Positions 6,239-12,866 of a stretch of DNA of 12,866 nucleotides are shown in pieces. The translations under genes and the position numbers were made by a program. The stretch covers positions 1 to 12,866 of the forward strand of contig JAJPZF010000008.1 in the NCBI GenBank assembly GCA_021204545.1. Reading direction: 5' to 3'. A model generated the notes under the pieces. The model searched no databases and was not told the origin of the DNA. It saw only the letters and a list, made by a program, of their open reading frames with translations. Numbering within the stretch: position 1 is the first letter of the stretch; each line of letters opens with the position of its first letter. This DNA is from Prevotellaceae bacterium. GTDB taxonomy: Bacteria > Bacteroidota > Bacteroidia > Bacteroidales > Bacteroidaceae.

Positions 6239-7501
6239 ATGATACTTATTGATACAGTTGCTCCCGCAGTGGAGACGGCGAAAGAGTTTGTCAACGGGCT
6301 TGACACGGTGTGGGTTCTGCTCGGCGCGATGCTGGTGTTCTGGATGCAGGCGGGCTTCGCCCTTGTCGAGGCTGGAATGACGCGCAGCAAGAACACCGCC
6401 AACATTCTAATGAAGAATTTCTGCGACTTTATGTGCGGCACGGTGATCTATTGGGTATTAGGTTTTTCGATCATGTACGGTGCCGGCAATTATTTCTTCG
6501 GCTGGCAGGGGTTCGGCTTCATAGGGAGCGACTCGAACATCCCCGCCGAGTGCACGTTCATCTTCCAGACGATGTTCTGCGCCACAGCGGCCACCATCGT
6601 CTCTGGCGCTATGGCCGAGCGCACGAAGTTCTCGATGTATTTCGTCTATTCCATAGTGATCTCAGCCGTCATCTACCCGATTGAGGGCCACTGGAGCTGG
6701 GGCGGCGGCTGGCTCGACTCGATTGGCTTCCACGACTTCGCAGGCTCAACGGTGGTGCATCTCTGCGGTGGCGCGCTTGCGTTGGCGGGAGCTATGGTGC
6801 TCGGGCCGCGCATCGGCAAGTACTCGAAGAGCGGAGAATCCCGAGCCATTCCGGGACACAACCTTGCCCTCTGCGCACTCGGCGTGTTCTGCCTGTGGAT
6901 AGGCTGGTTCGGCTTCAACCCTTGCTCCACGGTGGCAGCCACGGGTTATGACAATGCGGTAAGCATCTCTCATGTCTTCGTCACCACGAACATGGCGGCC
7001 GCTACGGGCGGCCTGGCGGCACTTGTCTACACGTGGCTGGTTGACGGCAAGCCGTCTCTCTCGATGGTTTGCAACGGCATTCTGGCTGGTCTCGTGGGCA
7101 TCACGGCAGGTTGCGACACGGTGAGCATCGGGGCCTCGGCGCTCATCGGCATCATCACTTCAGTGATCATGTGCCTGTCCGTCTCGTTCATCGACAAGAA
7201 GCTGAAGATCGACGACCCCGTCGGCGCAATCTCCGTGCATGGCGTGGGCGGCATCGTGGGCACCATCCTTTGCGGTGCCTTCTGCGACCCAAGCATAGAC
7301 GGGGTTGACTGCGGCGCGTCGACAGTGCTGGGGCGTATGGGCATCGAGGCTCGGGGCTCGGTGGCCGTGGGCGTGTTCGCCTTTGTCTTGGGCTTGATTC
7401 TGTTCAATGTCATCAAGCACACCCACGGGCTGCGCTGCGACAAGCGCATAGAGGAAGAGGGACTTGACGTGTACGAACACGGCGAGGCCTGCTACAACTA
7501 A
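6239..7501 (+). CDS. amtB: Ammonium transporter Amt/AmtB
   Basis: An inner-membrane ammonium channel of 420 residues, a normal length, with about 11 hydrophobic segments and no obvious cleaved signal peptide. Family landmarks: ALVEAGMTRSKN (41-52); Phe113 in QTMFCATAA and Phe224 in IGWFGFN as the likely phenylalanine gate; Trp154 in the WSWGGG motif near the ammonium vestibule; Asp166 and His174 in DFAGSTVVH; and His334 in SVHGVGGIVGT. His174 and His334 are the twin pore histidines. The cytoplasmic tail ends EEEGLDVYEHGEACYN, the conserved regulatory tail. Located 30 bases after glnK, so co-transcribed and probably gated by it. It ends the operon and is followed by an intrinsic terminator. 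Confidence 0.97.
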   Translation: MILIDTVAPAVETAKEFVNGLDTVWVLLGAMLVFWMQAGFALVEAGMTRSKNTANILMKNFCDFMCGTVIYWVLGFSIMYGAGNYFFGWQGFGFIGSDSNIPAECTFIFQTMFCATAATIVSGAMAERTKFSMYFVYSIVISAVIYPIEGHWSWGGGWLDSIGFHDFAGSTVVHLCGGALALAGAMVLGPRIGKYSKSGESRAIPGHNLALCALGVFCLWIGWFGFNPCSTVAATGYDNAVSISHVFVTTNMAAATGGLAALVYTWLVDGKPSLSMVCNGILAGLVGITAGCDTVSIGASALIGIITSVIMCLSVSFIDKKLKIDDPVGAISVHGVGGIVGTILCGAFCDPSIDGVDCGASTVLGRMGIEARGSVAVGVFAFVLGLILFNVIKHTHGLRCDKRIEEEGLDVYEHGEACYN

Positions 7502-7540
7502 GCGCAATCTCTGCTTAATTCCTTCGCGGAAACCACGAAA

Positions 7541-7573
7541 CCCCCGGAACGCTTTGCCGTTTCGGGGGCTTTT
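7541..7573 (+). terminator. Intrinsic terminator of the porin-glnK-amtB operon
   Basis: CCCCCGGAACG (7541-7551) pairs with CGTTTCGGGGG (7558-7568) around CTTTGC, with one G-T wobble, followed by CTTTT. It begins 40 bases after the amtB stop. The loop doubles as the -33 region of the rpsA promoter. Confidence 0.85.
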
Positions 7574-7583
7574 CATACCTTTG
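7553..7583 (+). promoter_or_regulatory. Bacteroidetes-type promoter for rpsA, overlapping the upstream terminator
   Basis: TTTG at 7553-7556, exactly 19 bases, then TACCTTTG at 7576-7583. Transcription would start near 7590, leaving an AT-rich leader of about 58 bases (TAACTAACTAATTAATCATT) and AAGGAA directly before the ATG. The -33 box lies in the terminator loop and the spacer contains the right arm of the hairpin. Confidence 0.82.
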
Positions 7584-7647
7584 CGCTCAACTTTCATCTT
7601 AACAAACAAAGTCTAACTAACTAATTAATCATTAAAACATCAAGGAA

Positions 7648-9441
7648 ATGACAGATTTCAAGAACGTTGCCCCATTGGAAGACTTCGACTGGGAAGCCTT
7701 CGAAAAAGGTGGGGCGGAGGTAGTCACGAGCCGCGGCGAGCAAGAGGCAGCCTACGAGAGCAGCCTCAGCAAGGTGACTGACCACGAGGTGGTGGACGGC
7801 ACGGTCATCGACCTTAACAAGCGAGAGGTGGTGGTGAACATCGGCTTCAAGAGCGACGGCATCATACCGGCGAGCGAGTTCCGCTACAATCCCGAACTCA
7901 AGGTGGGCGATATCGTCGAGGTGTACGTAGAGAGCCAGGAGGACAAGAACGGGCAGCTCGTGCTGAGCCACAAGAAAGCGCGCGCCGCGAAGTCGTGGAG
8001 CCGCGTCAACGAGGCCATGGAGAAGAACGAGGTCATACAGGGCTTCGTCAAGTGCAGGACCAAGGGAGGAATGATAGTCGACGTGTTCGGCATCGAGGCC
8101 TTCCTGCCCGGCAGCCAGATAGACATCAAGCCAATCCGCGACTACGACATCTTCGTCGGCAAGACGATGGAGTTCAAGATCGTGAAGATAAACCAGGAAT
8201 ACAAGAACGTCGTCGTAAGCCACAAAGCGCTCATCGAGGCGGAGCTCGAGGCGCAGAAGCAGGAGATAATGAGCAAGCTCGAGAAAGGGCAAGTGCTGGA
8301 GGGCGTGGTGAAGAACATCACCTCCTACGGTGTCTTCGTCGACCTGGGCGGCGTGGACGGGCTCATACACATCACGGACATGAGCTGGGGGCGTGTTGGC
8401 GACCCGAAGGAACTCGTGGAAGTGGACCAGAAGATAAACGTGGTCATCCTCGACTTCGACAACGAGAAGAAGCGCATAGCTCTCGGACTGAAGCAGCTCA
8501 CGCCGCACCCCTGGGACTCGCTCGACCCGAACCTCAAGGTGGGAGACCACGTAAAGGGCAAAGTTGTCGTTATGGCCGACTACGGGGCCTTCGTGGAAGT
8601 GACCGCCGGCGTGGAGGGACTGATACACGTCAGCGAGATGAGCTGGAGCCAGCACATACGCAGTGCGCAGGACTACATGAAGGTGGGCGACGAGGTGGAG
8701 GCTGTTATCCTCACCCTGGACCGCGGCGAGCGGAAAATGTCGCTCGGCGTGAAGCAGCTTAAGCCCGACCCATGGGTGACGATAGAAGACAAGTACCCCA
8801 TCGGGAGCAAGCACACGGCCCGGGTGCGCAACTTCACTAACTTCGGCATCTTCGTGGAGATAGAGGAAGGCGTCGACGGGCTGATACACATCAGCGACCT
8901 CAGCTGGACGAAGAAGATCAAGCACCCGAGCGAGTTCACAAAGATAGGCGCTGAGATAGACGTCATCGTGCTGGAGATCGACAAGAACAACCGCCGCCTC
9001 AGCCTGGGCCACAAACAGCTCGAGGAGAACCCGTGGGACGTCTTCGAGACAATATTCACACAGGACTCTATCCACGAGGGTGTCATCACTGAGATGCTCG
9101 ACAAAGGAGCCGTCATACAGCTCGAATACGGGGTGGAGGGCTTCACCACGCCCAAACACCTCGTCAAGGAAGACGGCACACAGGCCAAGCTGGGAGAGAA
9201 GCTGCAGTTCAAGGTGATTGAGTTCAACAAGAACAGCAAGCGAATCATCCTCTCGCACAGCCGCATACACGAGGACGCGCAGAGGGCCGCCAAGAGAGCC
9301 GAGAGAAACAGCGCCCGGCAGAAGAAGGAAGAGCCCGTGATACAGAACCAGACGGCAAGCACAGTGCTGGGCGACATCGACGCGCTGGCAAACCTGAAGG
9401 CGCAGATAGACAGCGCCGAGGAGACGGCCGAGAGCAAATAG
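7648..9441 (+). CDS. rpsA: 30S ribosomal protein S1
   Basis: S1 binds single-stranded mRNA at the 30S subunit and helps load and unfold messages. The 597-residue product carries six S1 (OB-fold) repeats at about 46-109, 127-193, 214-283, 299-370, 386-457 and 474-537. The central ones show the GxFVxxxxGVxGLIHxSxxSW pattern clearly: YGVFVDLGGVDGLIHITDMSW (with 228-247 at its core), GAFVEVTAGVEGLIHVSEMSW and GIFVEIEEGVDGLIHISDLSW. Repeats 1, 2 and 6 are more divergent, as usual. A basic stretch (543-560, AKRAERNSARQKK) and a short tail (TVLGDIDALANLKAQI, 572-587) follow. Monocistronic: own promoter upstream, hairpin downstream. Start chosen at the ATG after AAGGAA. Very secure. Confidence 0.97.
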   Translation: MTDFKNVAPLEDFDWEAFEKGGAEVVTSRGEQEAAYESSLSKVTDHEVVDGTVIDLNKREVVVNIGFKSDGIIPASEFRYNPELKVGDIVEVYVESQEDKNGQLVLSHKKARAAKSWSRVNEAMEKNEVIQGFVKCRTKGGMIVDVFGIEAFLPGSQIDIKPIRDYDIFVGKTMEFKIVKINQEYKNVVVSHKALIEAELEAQKQEIMSKLEKGQVLEGVVKNITSYGVFVDLGGVDGLIHITDMSWGRVGDPKELVEVDQKINVVILDFDNEKKRIALGLKQLTPHPWDSLDPNLKVGDHVKGKVVVMADYGAFVEVTAGVEGLIHVSEMSWSQHIRSAQDYMKVGDEVEAVILTLDRGERKMSLGVKQLKPDPWVTIEDKYPIGSKHTARVRNFTNFGIFVEIEEGVDGLIHISDLSWTKKIKHPSEFTKIGAEIDVIVLEIDKNNRRLSLGHKQLEENPWDVFETIFTQDSIHEGVITEMLDKGAVIQLEYGVEGFTTPKHLVKEDGTQAKLGEKLQFKVIEFNKNSKRIILSHSRIHEDAQRAAKRAERNSARQKKEEPVIQNQTASTVLGDIDALANLKAQIDSAEETAESK

Positions 9442-9477
9442 CCCCAAGCCGCCCCGCCTTCGGGACCACACTATGAC

Positions 9478-9511
9478 AGCCGGGAGCAGAGCGTTCGCCT
9501 TGCTCCCGGCT
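9478..9511 (+). terminator. Strong hairpin downstream of rpsA, probable terminator
   Basis: AGCCGGGAGCA (9478-9488) pairs perfectly over 11 bp with TGCTCCCGGCT (9501-9511), loop of 12 bases, starting 37 bases after the rpsA stop. No T-run follows directly, so it may be a 3'-end stabilising hairpin rather than a canonical intrinsic terminator. Confidence 0.65.
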
Positions 9512-9579
9512 GCCGCTTTAGCAGCGCCCGTGCCAGAAGCCCTTGCCTTGCCCCTGCCGCCCCTGCCGCCTTTGCCGCG

Positions 9580-9645
9580 AATAGCCCCGTTGGGGCTATT
9601 AATGGCGATCGTCAACGGCTACCATGTTAAGCCCCGTCGGGGCTT
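9580..9645. repeat. REP-like pair of hairpins
   Basis: Two perfect hairpins with near-identical GC cores: AATAGCCCC GTT GGGGCTATT (9580-9600) and AAGCCCC GTC GGGGCTT (9629-9645), 28 bases apart. They share AGCCCCGTnGGGGCT. A run of related short units (CCTTGCC, CCCCTGCCG twice, CTTTGCCGCG) precedes them at 9541-9579, and CCCTATGCCCTTGCCGCC follows. This has the look of a bacterial interspersed (REP/BIME-like) element; no transposase is present in the window. Confidence 0.7.
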
Positions 9646-9989
9646 CCGTCACCCCTATGCCCTTGCCGCCTTTCTGTCCCCGAAAAGCAACGCAATAATA
9701 GCTGTGCTGAGGCATAGCTTATATGTAAGGCTCATTGCTGCCGCTGAGTGGCGAGGCGTGAAACAGCGTGCGAACAATCGGGACACTGTCTGCGTTGCCT
9801 GAGAGGAGAGAAGGCAGAGCGTCAGGGCATTTCAGGCGGCTTTCGAGGTGGGGGACCGCTGATATTTGCGGAAGGGGAATGGCGGCATAAGGGCAGTTCC
9901 ACGGATATGCTGGCTTTTACCAAAGAGAAAAGACGCAGAGGCGGGCGGGAAAGGAAAGTTATCCGACTTAAAAAGCTAACCTGCTGATA
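9646..9989. other. Intergenic stretch with no gene or recognised RNA
   Basis: Part of the 738-base gap between rpsA and nrdD. Open frames here are short and give composition-driven peptides without family features. I looked for tRNA, riboswitch (TPP, cobalamin) and promoter patterns and found none convincing. Confidence 0.5.
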
Positions 9990-10007
9990 CTTAACTATAT
10001 AGCTAAG
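9990..10007. promoter_or_regulatory. AT-rich near-palindrome upstream of nrdD, possible operator
   Basis: CTTAACTATATAGCTAAG matches its own reverse complement at 16 of 18 positions, with the perfect core CTATATAG. It lies about 75 bases upstream of the nrdD -7 element. It resembles NrdR boxes (core CwATATATwG) but the core is two bases shorter, and the usual close second box is missing. Function is uncertain. Confidence 0.35.
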
Positions 10008-10080
10008 CATCGGGAGGACGGAAGTTGTCCAAAACAAAAATTCTTTGTGGGATAGGGATACAGCGAAGAGATATTATAGA

Positions 10081-10088
10081 TACCTTTG
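10081..10088 (+). promoter_or_regulatory. Candidate -7 element TACCTTTG for nrdDG
   Basis: Exact match to TAnnTTTG, 91 bases before the nrdD ATG. No TTTG occurs 19 bases upstream (that position reads ATAC); the nearest TTTG, at 10044-10047, is too far. The weak -33 would fit a promoter needing an activator, as expected for an anaerobically used enzyme, though that is inference. Confidence 0.6.
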
Positions 10089-10103
10089 CTGCCGGGTCGA
10101 TAG

Positions 10104-10147
10104 CGTAGAACGAACGGACAACGAACGTAGAACGAGCGGACAACGAG
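10104..10147. repeat. Two 22-bp tandem repeats in the nrdD leader
   Basis: Bases 10104-10125 and 10126-10147 match at 20 of 22 positions; the unit begins CGTAGAACGA and both differences are A to G. Each unit itself contains two related ACGAnCG half-units. The repeats lie between the -7 element and the start codon, so they would be in the mRNA leader. Confidence 0.8.
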
Positions 10148-10179
10148 CGAATACCTTAAAATATAACTATAACCTCAGA

Positions 10180-12315
10180 ATGGAAATTCAGAATTTCAGC
10201 ATCACCAAGCGTGACGGGAAGAAAGACAAGTTCTCCCTGGACAAGATTATGAACGCCATCCTCAAGGCGTTCAACAGCGTGGGCGAGCCTATCGACCTTG
10301 GGTCTATCTCAAGGATCATCAGCCACATCAACATCACCAACGACATCAAGGTGGAGGACATCCAGAACCAGGTGGAGGAGGCTTTGATGAACGAGGGCTA
10401 CTATAAGGTGGCGAAGAGCTTCATGCTCTACCGCCAGCAGCACACCGAAGACAGGGAGACCTTGCAGAAGATGCAGTTCCTCTCGGAGTATATGGAGGCG
10501 AGCAACGCCGCGACTGGCTCGAAGTACGACGCCAACGCCAACGTGGAGCACAAGAACATCGCCACGCTCATAGGCGAGCTGCCCAAGTCGAACTTCATCA
10601 GGCTCAACCGCCGACTGCTGACCGACCGCATAAAGAAGCTCTACGGCAAGGAGCTGGCCGAGGAGTACATCGACAAGCTCACACACCATTTCATATATAA
10701 GAACGACGAGACTTCGCTCGCCAACTACTGCGCCTCCATCACGATGTACCCGTGGCTCTTGGACGGCACCGTGTCGATTGGCGGCAACAGCACCGCCCCG
10801 ACCAACCTGAAAAGCTTCTGCGGCGGCTTCGTCAACATGGTGTTCATGGTAAGCTCCATGCTAAGCGGCGCTTGCGCAACGCCTGAGTTCCTTATGTACA
10901 TGAACTACTTCATCGAGAAGGAGTACGGCAAGGACTACTGGAAGGAGCCAGACCGTGTGGTAGACCTCAGCCTGAGGCGACGCACGATAGACAAGGTCAT
11001 CACTGACTGCTTCGAGCAGATAGTCTACTCGCTGAACCAGCCGACGGGAGCGAGGAACTACCAAGCCGTCTTTTGGAACATAAGCTATTACGACCGCTAC
11101 TACTTCGAGGCACTGTTCAATAACTTCTACTTCCCCGACGGCACGCAGCCTGAGTGGGAAGGCGTGAGCTGGCTGCAGAAGAGGTTCATGAAGTGGTTCA
11201 ACAAGGAGCGCACGAAGACAATGCTCACCTTCCCCGTGGAGACGATGGCTATGCTGACGGAGAACGGCGACTGCAAGGACGAGGAGTGGGGCGACTACGC
11301 GGCGCAGATGTACGCCGAAGGGCACTCCTTCTTCACCTATCTCTCCGACAATGCCGACTCCCTCTCAAGCTGCTGCCGCCTCCGCAACGAGATACAGGAC
11401 AACGGCTTCTCCTACACCCTCGGTGCGGGAGGCATATCGACGGGCAGCAAGAGCGTGCTGACCATCAACCTTAACCGCTGCATCCAGTACGCCGTGAACC
11501 ACGACATAGACTACAAGGAGTATCTCACGCACGTCATAGAGCTGTGCCACAAGGTGCAGATAGCCTACAACGAGAACCTGAAGGAGCTCGAAAGGCACGG
11601 TATGCTGCCGCTGTTCGAGGCAGGGTACATCAACATCAAGCGGCAGTACCTCACCATCGGCATCAACGGACTGGTAGAGGCGGCCGAGTTTATGGGCTTG
11701 CGCATCTCCCCCAACGACGAGTACAAGGCGTTCGTGCAGGGCATTCTCTCCCTCATCGAGCAGTGCAACAAGAAGTACCGCACCAAGGAGCTTATGTTCA
11801 ACTGCGAGATGATACCGGCGGAGAACGTGGGCGTGAAGCACGCCAAGTGGGACAAGGAGGACGGCTACTTCGTGCCTCGCGACTGCTACAACTCGTACTT
11901 CTACGTCGTGGAGGACAACAGCCTGAGCATCATAGACAAGTTCAAGCTGCACGGCGCGCCTTACATAGAGCACCTGACGGGCGGCTCGGCACTGCACATG
12001 AACCTTGAGGAACATCTCTCGAAGGAGCAGTACCGCCAGCTCTTCCGCGTGGCGGCGAAGGAGGGATGCAACTACTTCACCTTCAACATCCCCAACACCA
12101 TCTGCAATAAGTGCGGGCACATCGACAAGCGCTACCTCAAGCACTGCCCCGAGTGCGGCAGCGACGACGTGGACTACATGACACGCATCATCGGTTACCT
12201 GAAGCGTGTGAACAACTTCTCCCTCGCCCGCCAGCAGGAGGCAGGCAGGCGCTACTACGCCTCGAAGGGCAGCCTCACCAACCAGGAGCTGCAGAAGGAG
12301 CTGGCGGAAGCCTGA
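10180..12315 (+). CDS. nrdD: Anaerobic (class III) ribonucleoside-triphosphate reductase, large subunit
   Basis: NrdD converts ribonucleoside triphosphates to deoxyribonucleotides using an oxygen-sensitive glycyl radical, supplying DNA precursors under anaerobiosis. The 711-residue product begins with an ATP-cone (about 1-92; ITKRDGKKDKFSLDKI), the dATP/ATP activity switch. The catalytic barrel follows; Cys184 (ANYCAS) and the Cys398-Cys399 pair (SSCCRLRN) are the likely active-site cysteines, an assignment I infer from position. Near the end come the zinc site (CNKC at 642-645, CPEC at 656-659) and the radical loop RIIGYL with Gly672. The start is taken as the ATG at 10180, where MEIQNFSITKRDG opens the ATP-cone; the frame runs open upstream to a TTG at 10045, but that would include the -7 element and repeats. 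It lies 24 bases ahead of nrdG. Confidence 0.97.
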   Translation: MEIQNFSITKRDGKKDKFSLDKIMNAILKAFNSVGEPIDLGSISRIISHINITNDIKVEDIQNQVEEALMNEGYYKVAKSFMLYRQQHTEDRETLQKMQFLSEYMEASNAATGSKYDANANVEHKNIATLIGELPKSNFIRLNRRLLTDRIKKLYGKELAEEYIDKLTHHFIYKNDETSLANYCASITMYPWLLDGTVSIGGNSTAPTNLKSFCGGFVNMVFMVSSMLSGACATPEFLMYMNYFIEKEYGKDYWKEPDRVVDLSLRRRTIDKVITDCFEQIVYSLNQPTGARNYQAVFWNISYYDRYYFEALFNNFYFPDGTQPEWEGVSWLQKRFMKWFNKERTKTMLTFPVETMAMLTENGDCKDEEWGDYAAQMYAEGHSFFTYLSDNADSLSSCCRLRNEIQDNGFSYTLGAGGISTGSKSVLTINLNRCIQYAVNHDIDYKEYLTHVIELCHKVQIAYNENLKELERHGMLPLFEAGYINIKRQYLTIGINGLVEAAEFMGLRISPNDEYKAFVQGILSLIEQCNKKYRTKELMFNCEMIPAENVGVKHAKWDKEDGYFVPRDCYNSYFYVVEDNSLSIIDKFKLHGAPYIEHLTGGSALHMNLEEHLSKEQYRQLFRVAAKEGCNYFTFNIPNTICNKCGHIDKRYLKHCPECGSDDVDYMTRIIGYLKRVNNFSLARQQEAGRRYYASKGSLTNQELQKELAEA

Positions 12316-12339
12316 GGCTTACATTAAATATAAGGAAGC

Positions 12340-12816
12340 GTGGCAGGGCTTAAGTTCACCAACTACGACATCGTCTGTCAGGAAGTGCCGGGCGAGATAT
12401 CGCTTGCCCTCAACATATCGGGCTGCCCCTGCCGCTGCCCCGAGTGCCACAGCAAGTACCTTTGGGCGGACACGGGCGAGCCGCTTACCGCCGACATCCT
12501 CTCCTCGCTCATCGAGCGGGAGGCTCAAGGGGCGACGTGCGTGCTCTTTATGGGGGGAGACGCGAGCCCCTCGGCGGTGAACAGCCTCGCCCGGCACGTC
12601 AGGCAGCATTACCCCAGCCTTAAGGTGGCGTGGTACAGCGGCAGGACGGTCATCTCCACGGACATCTCTCTCGCGAACTTCGATTATATCAAGGTGGGTC
12701 CTTATATCAGTCACCTCGGTCCGCTCAACAAGGAGACCACGAACCAGCGCCTTTACCGCCTGCGCAAGGGCGGGGAGATGGAGGACATCACCCGCCTCTT
12801 TTGGAGGAAGCGTTAG
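12340..12816 (+). CDS. nrdG: Anaerobic ribonucleotide reductase activating enzyme (radical SAM)
   Basis: NrdG uses a [4Fe-4S] cluster and S-adenosylmethionine to make the glycyl radical on NrdD. The product is 158 residues, the usual small size. The cluster motif CxxxCxxC is seen as Cys29, Cys33 and Cys36 in SGCPCRCPECHS, with an extra Cys31; LFMGGDASP (about 69-77) is the SAM-binding glycine-rich region, and YIKVGPYI (about 115-122) lies on a later strand. The start is GTG: an in-frame TAA sits only nine bases upstream (12331-12333), overlapping AAGGAAG as the likely ribosome-binding region, so no earlier start is possible, and the N-terminus GLKFTNYDIVCQEVPGE fits the family. It lies 24 bases after nrdD, so the two are surely co-transcribed. 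Confidence 0.96.
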   Translation: MAGLKFTNYDIVCQEVPGEISLALNISGCPCRCPECHSKYLWADTGEPLTADILSSLIEREAQGATCVLFMGGDASPSAVNSLARHVRQHYPSLKVAWYSGRTVISTDISLANFDYIKVGPYISHLGPLNKETTNQRLYRLRKGGEMEDITRLFWRKR

Positions 12817-12837
12817 AGGAAGGTCGGTTAGTATAAA

Positions 12838-12866
12838 GAAGCCGCCCCAGTCAATGGGGCGGCTTC
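12838..12866 (+). terminator. Stem of the nrdDG intrinsic terminator, cut at window end
   Basis: GAAGCCGCCCC (12838-12848) pairs perfectly over 11 bp with GGGGCGGCTTC (12856-12866), loop AGTCAAT, starting 21 bases after the nrdG stop. The expected T-run would lie just beyond the window. Confidence 0.85.

Noticed and set aside
7621..9615. 664-codon open frame on the minus strand across the whole rpsA gene
   Set aside because: It is the antisense shadow of a securely identified six-repeat S1 protein. The GC-rich codon use of rpsA removes stop codons from this antisense frame, and the translation has no recognisable domain.
9768..9900. Cobalamin riboswitch suggested by CGGGACACTGTC
   Set aside because: The conserved B12-box and the rest of the core are missing, and the downstream reductase is the B12-independent class III enzyme.
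9748..9987. Possible small protein of 79 residues between rpsA and nrdD
   Set aside because: No family resemblance, no promoter or ribosome-binding region, and a composition of basic and glycine residues expected from untranslated GC-rich DNA.
9795..10010. TPP riboswitch suggested by CTGAGA and a downstream AACCTGCTGATAC
   Set aside because: The two pieces are about 180 bases apart, the conserved ACCTGATCTGG-type core is not met, and the downstream gene is nrdD, not a thiamine gene.
10045..10179. N-terminal extension of 45 residues on NrdD from a TTG codon
   Set aside because: It covers the -7 element and the tandem repeats, and the ATP-cone begins at the ATG at 10180.
11365..12144. 259-codon minus-strand open frame inside nrdD
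   Set aside because: Antisense to conserved nrdD coding sequence; same composition effect, no family features.

Overview
The window comes from a member of the Bacteroidetes, most likely a GC-rich Bacteroidales of the Prevotellaceae kind. Three things point there: promoters of the Bacteroidetes type (TTTG, 19 bases, TAnnTTTG) instead of E. coli -35/-10 boxes, a lineage-typical HU-like protein, and a large secreted protein with a tail like those sorted by the type IX secretion system (T9SS). Start codons are mostly preceded by short A/G-rich stretches (AAGG, AAGGAA).

Layout. Bases 2-508 hold the 3' end of pyrH (UMP kinase). It converges on a leftward HU-like DNA-binding protein gene (505-900), and the two stop codons overlap. 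Bases 901-1111 hold three tandem 24-bp palindromic units and another palindrome. A leftward gene (1112-4660) encodes a 1182-residue secreted multidomain surface protein. The 414-base divergent region (4661-5074) carries a promoter element for each side, a set of nested inverted repeats and a 22-bp tandem repeat.

Bases 5075-7501 form a rightward operon: an outer-membrane beta-barrel protein, a PII signalling protein (glnK) and an ammonium transporter (amtB), with gaps of 33 and 30 bases. It is probably a nitrogen-acquisition unit. Its terminator carries, in its loop, the -33 element of the next promoter, which drives rpsA (ribosomal protein S1, 7648-9441). A 738-base intergenic stretch follows (9442-10179) with a terminator-like hairpin, a REP-like hairpin pair, an AT-rich near-palindrome, a -7 element and a 22-bp tandem repeat. 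The window closes with nrdD-nrdG (10180-12816), the anaerobic ribonucleotide reductase and its radical-SAM activase, then a terminator stem ending on the last base.

Most of the window is core metabolism: pyrimidine nucleotides, ammonium uptake, translation and anaerobic dNTP synthesis. I see no phage, plasmid, transposase, CRISPR or defence genes and no clear new multi-gene system. The less ordinary parts are the surface protein with its structured promoter region, the short palindromic and tandem repeats in several intergenic regions, the terminator/promoter overlap ahead of rpsA, and the porin-like gene in the glnK-amtB operon.
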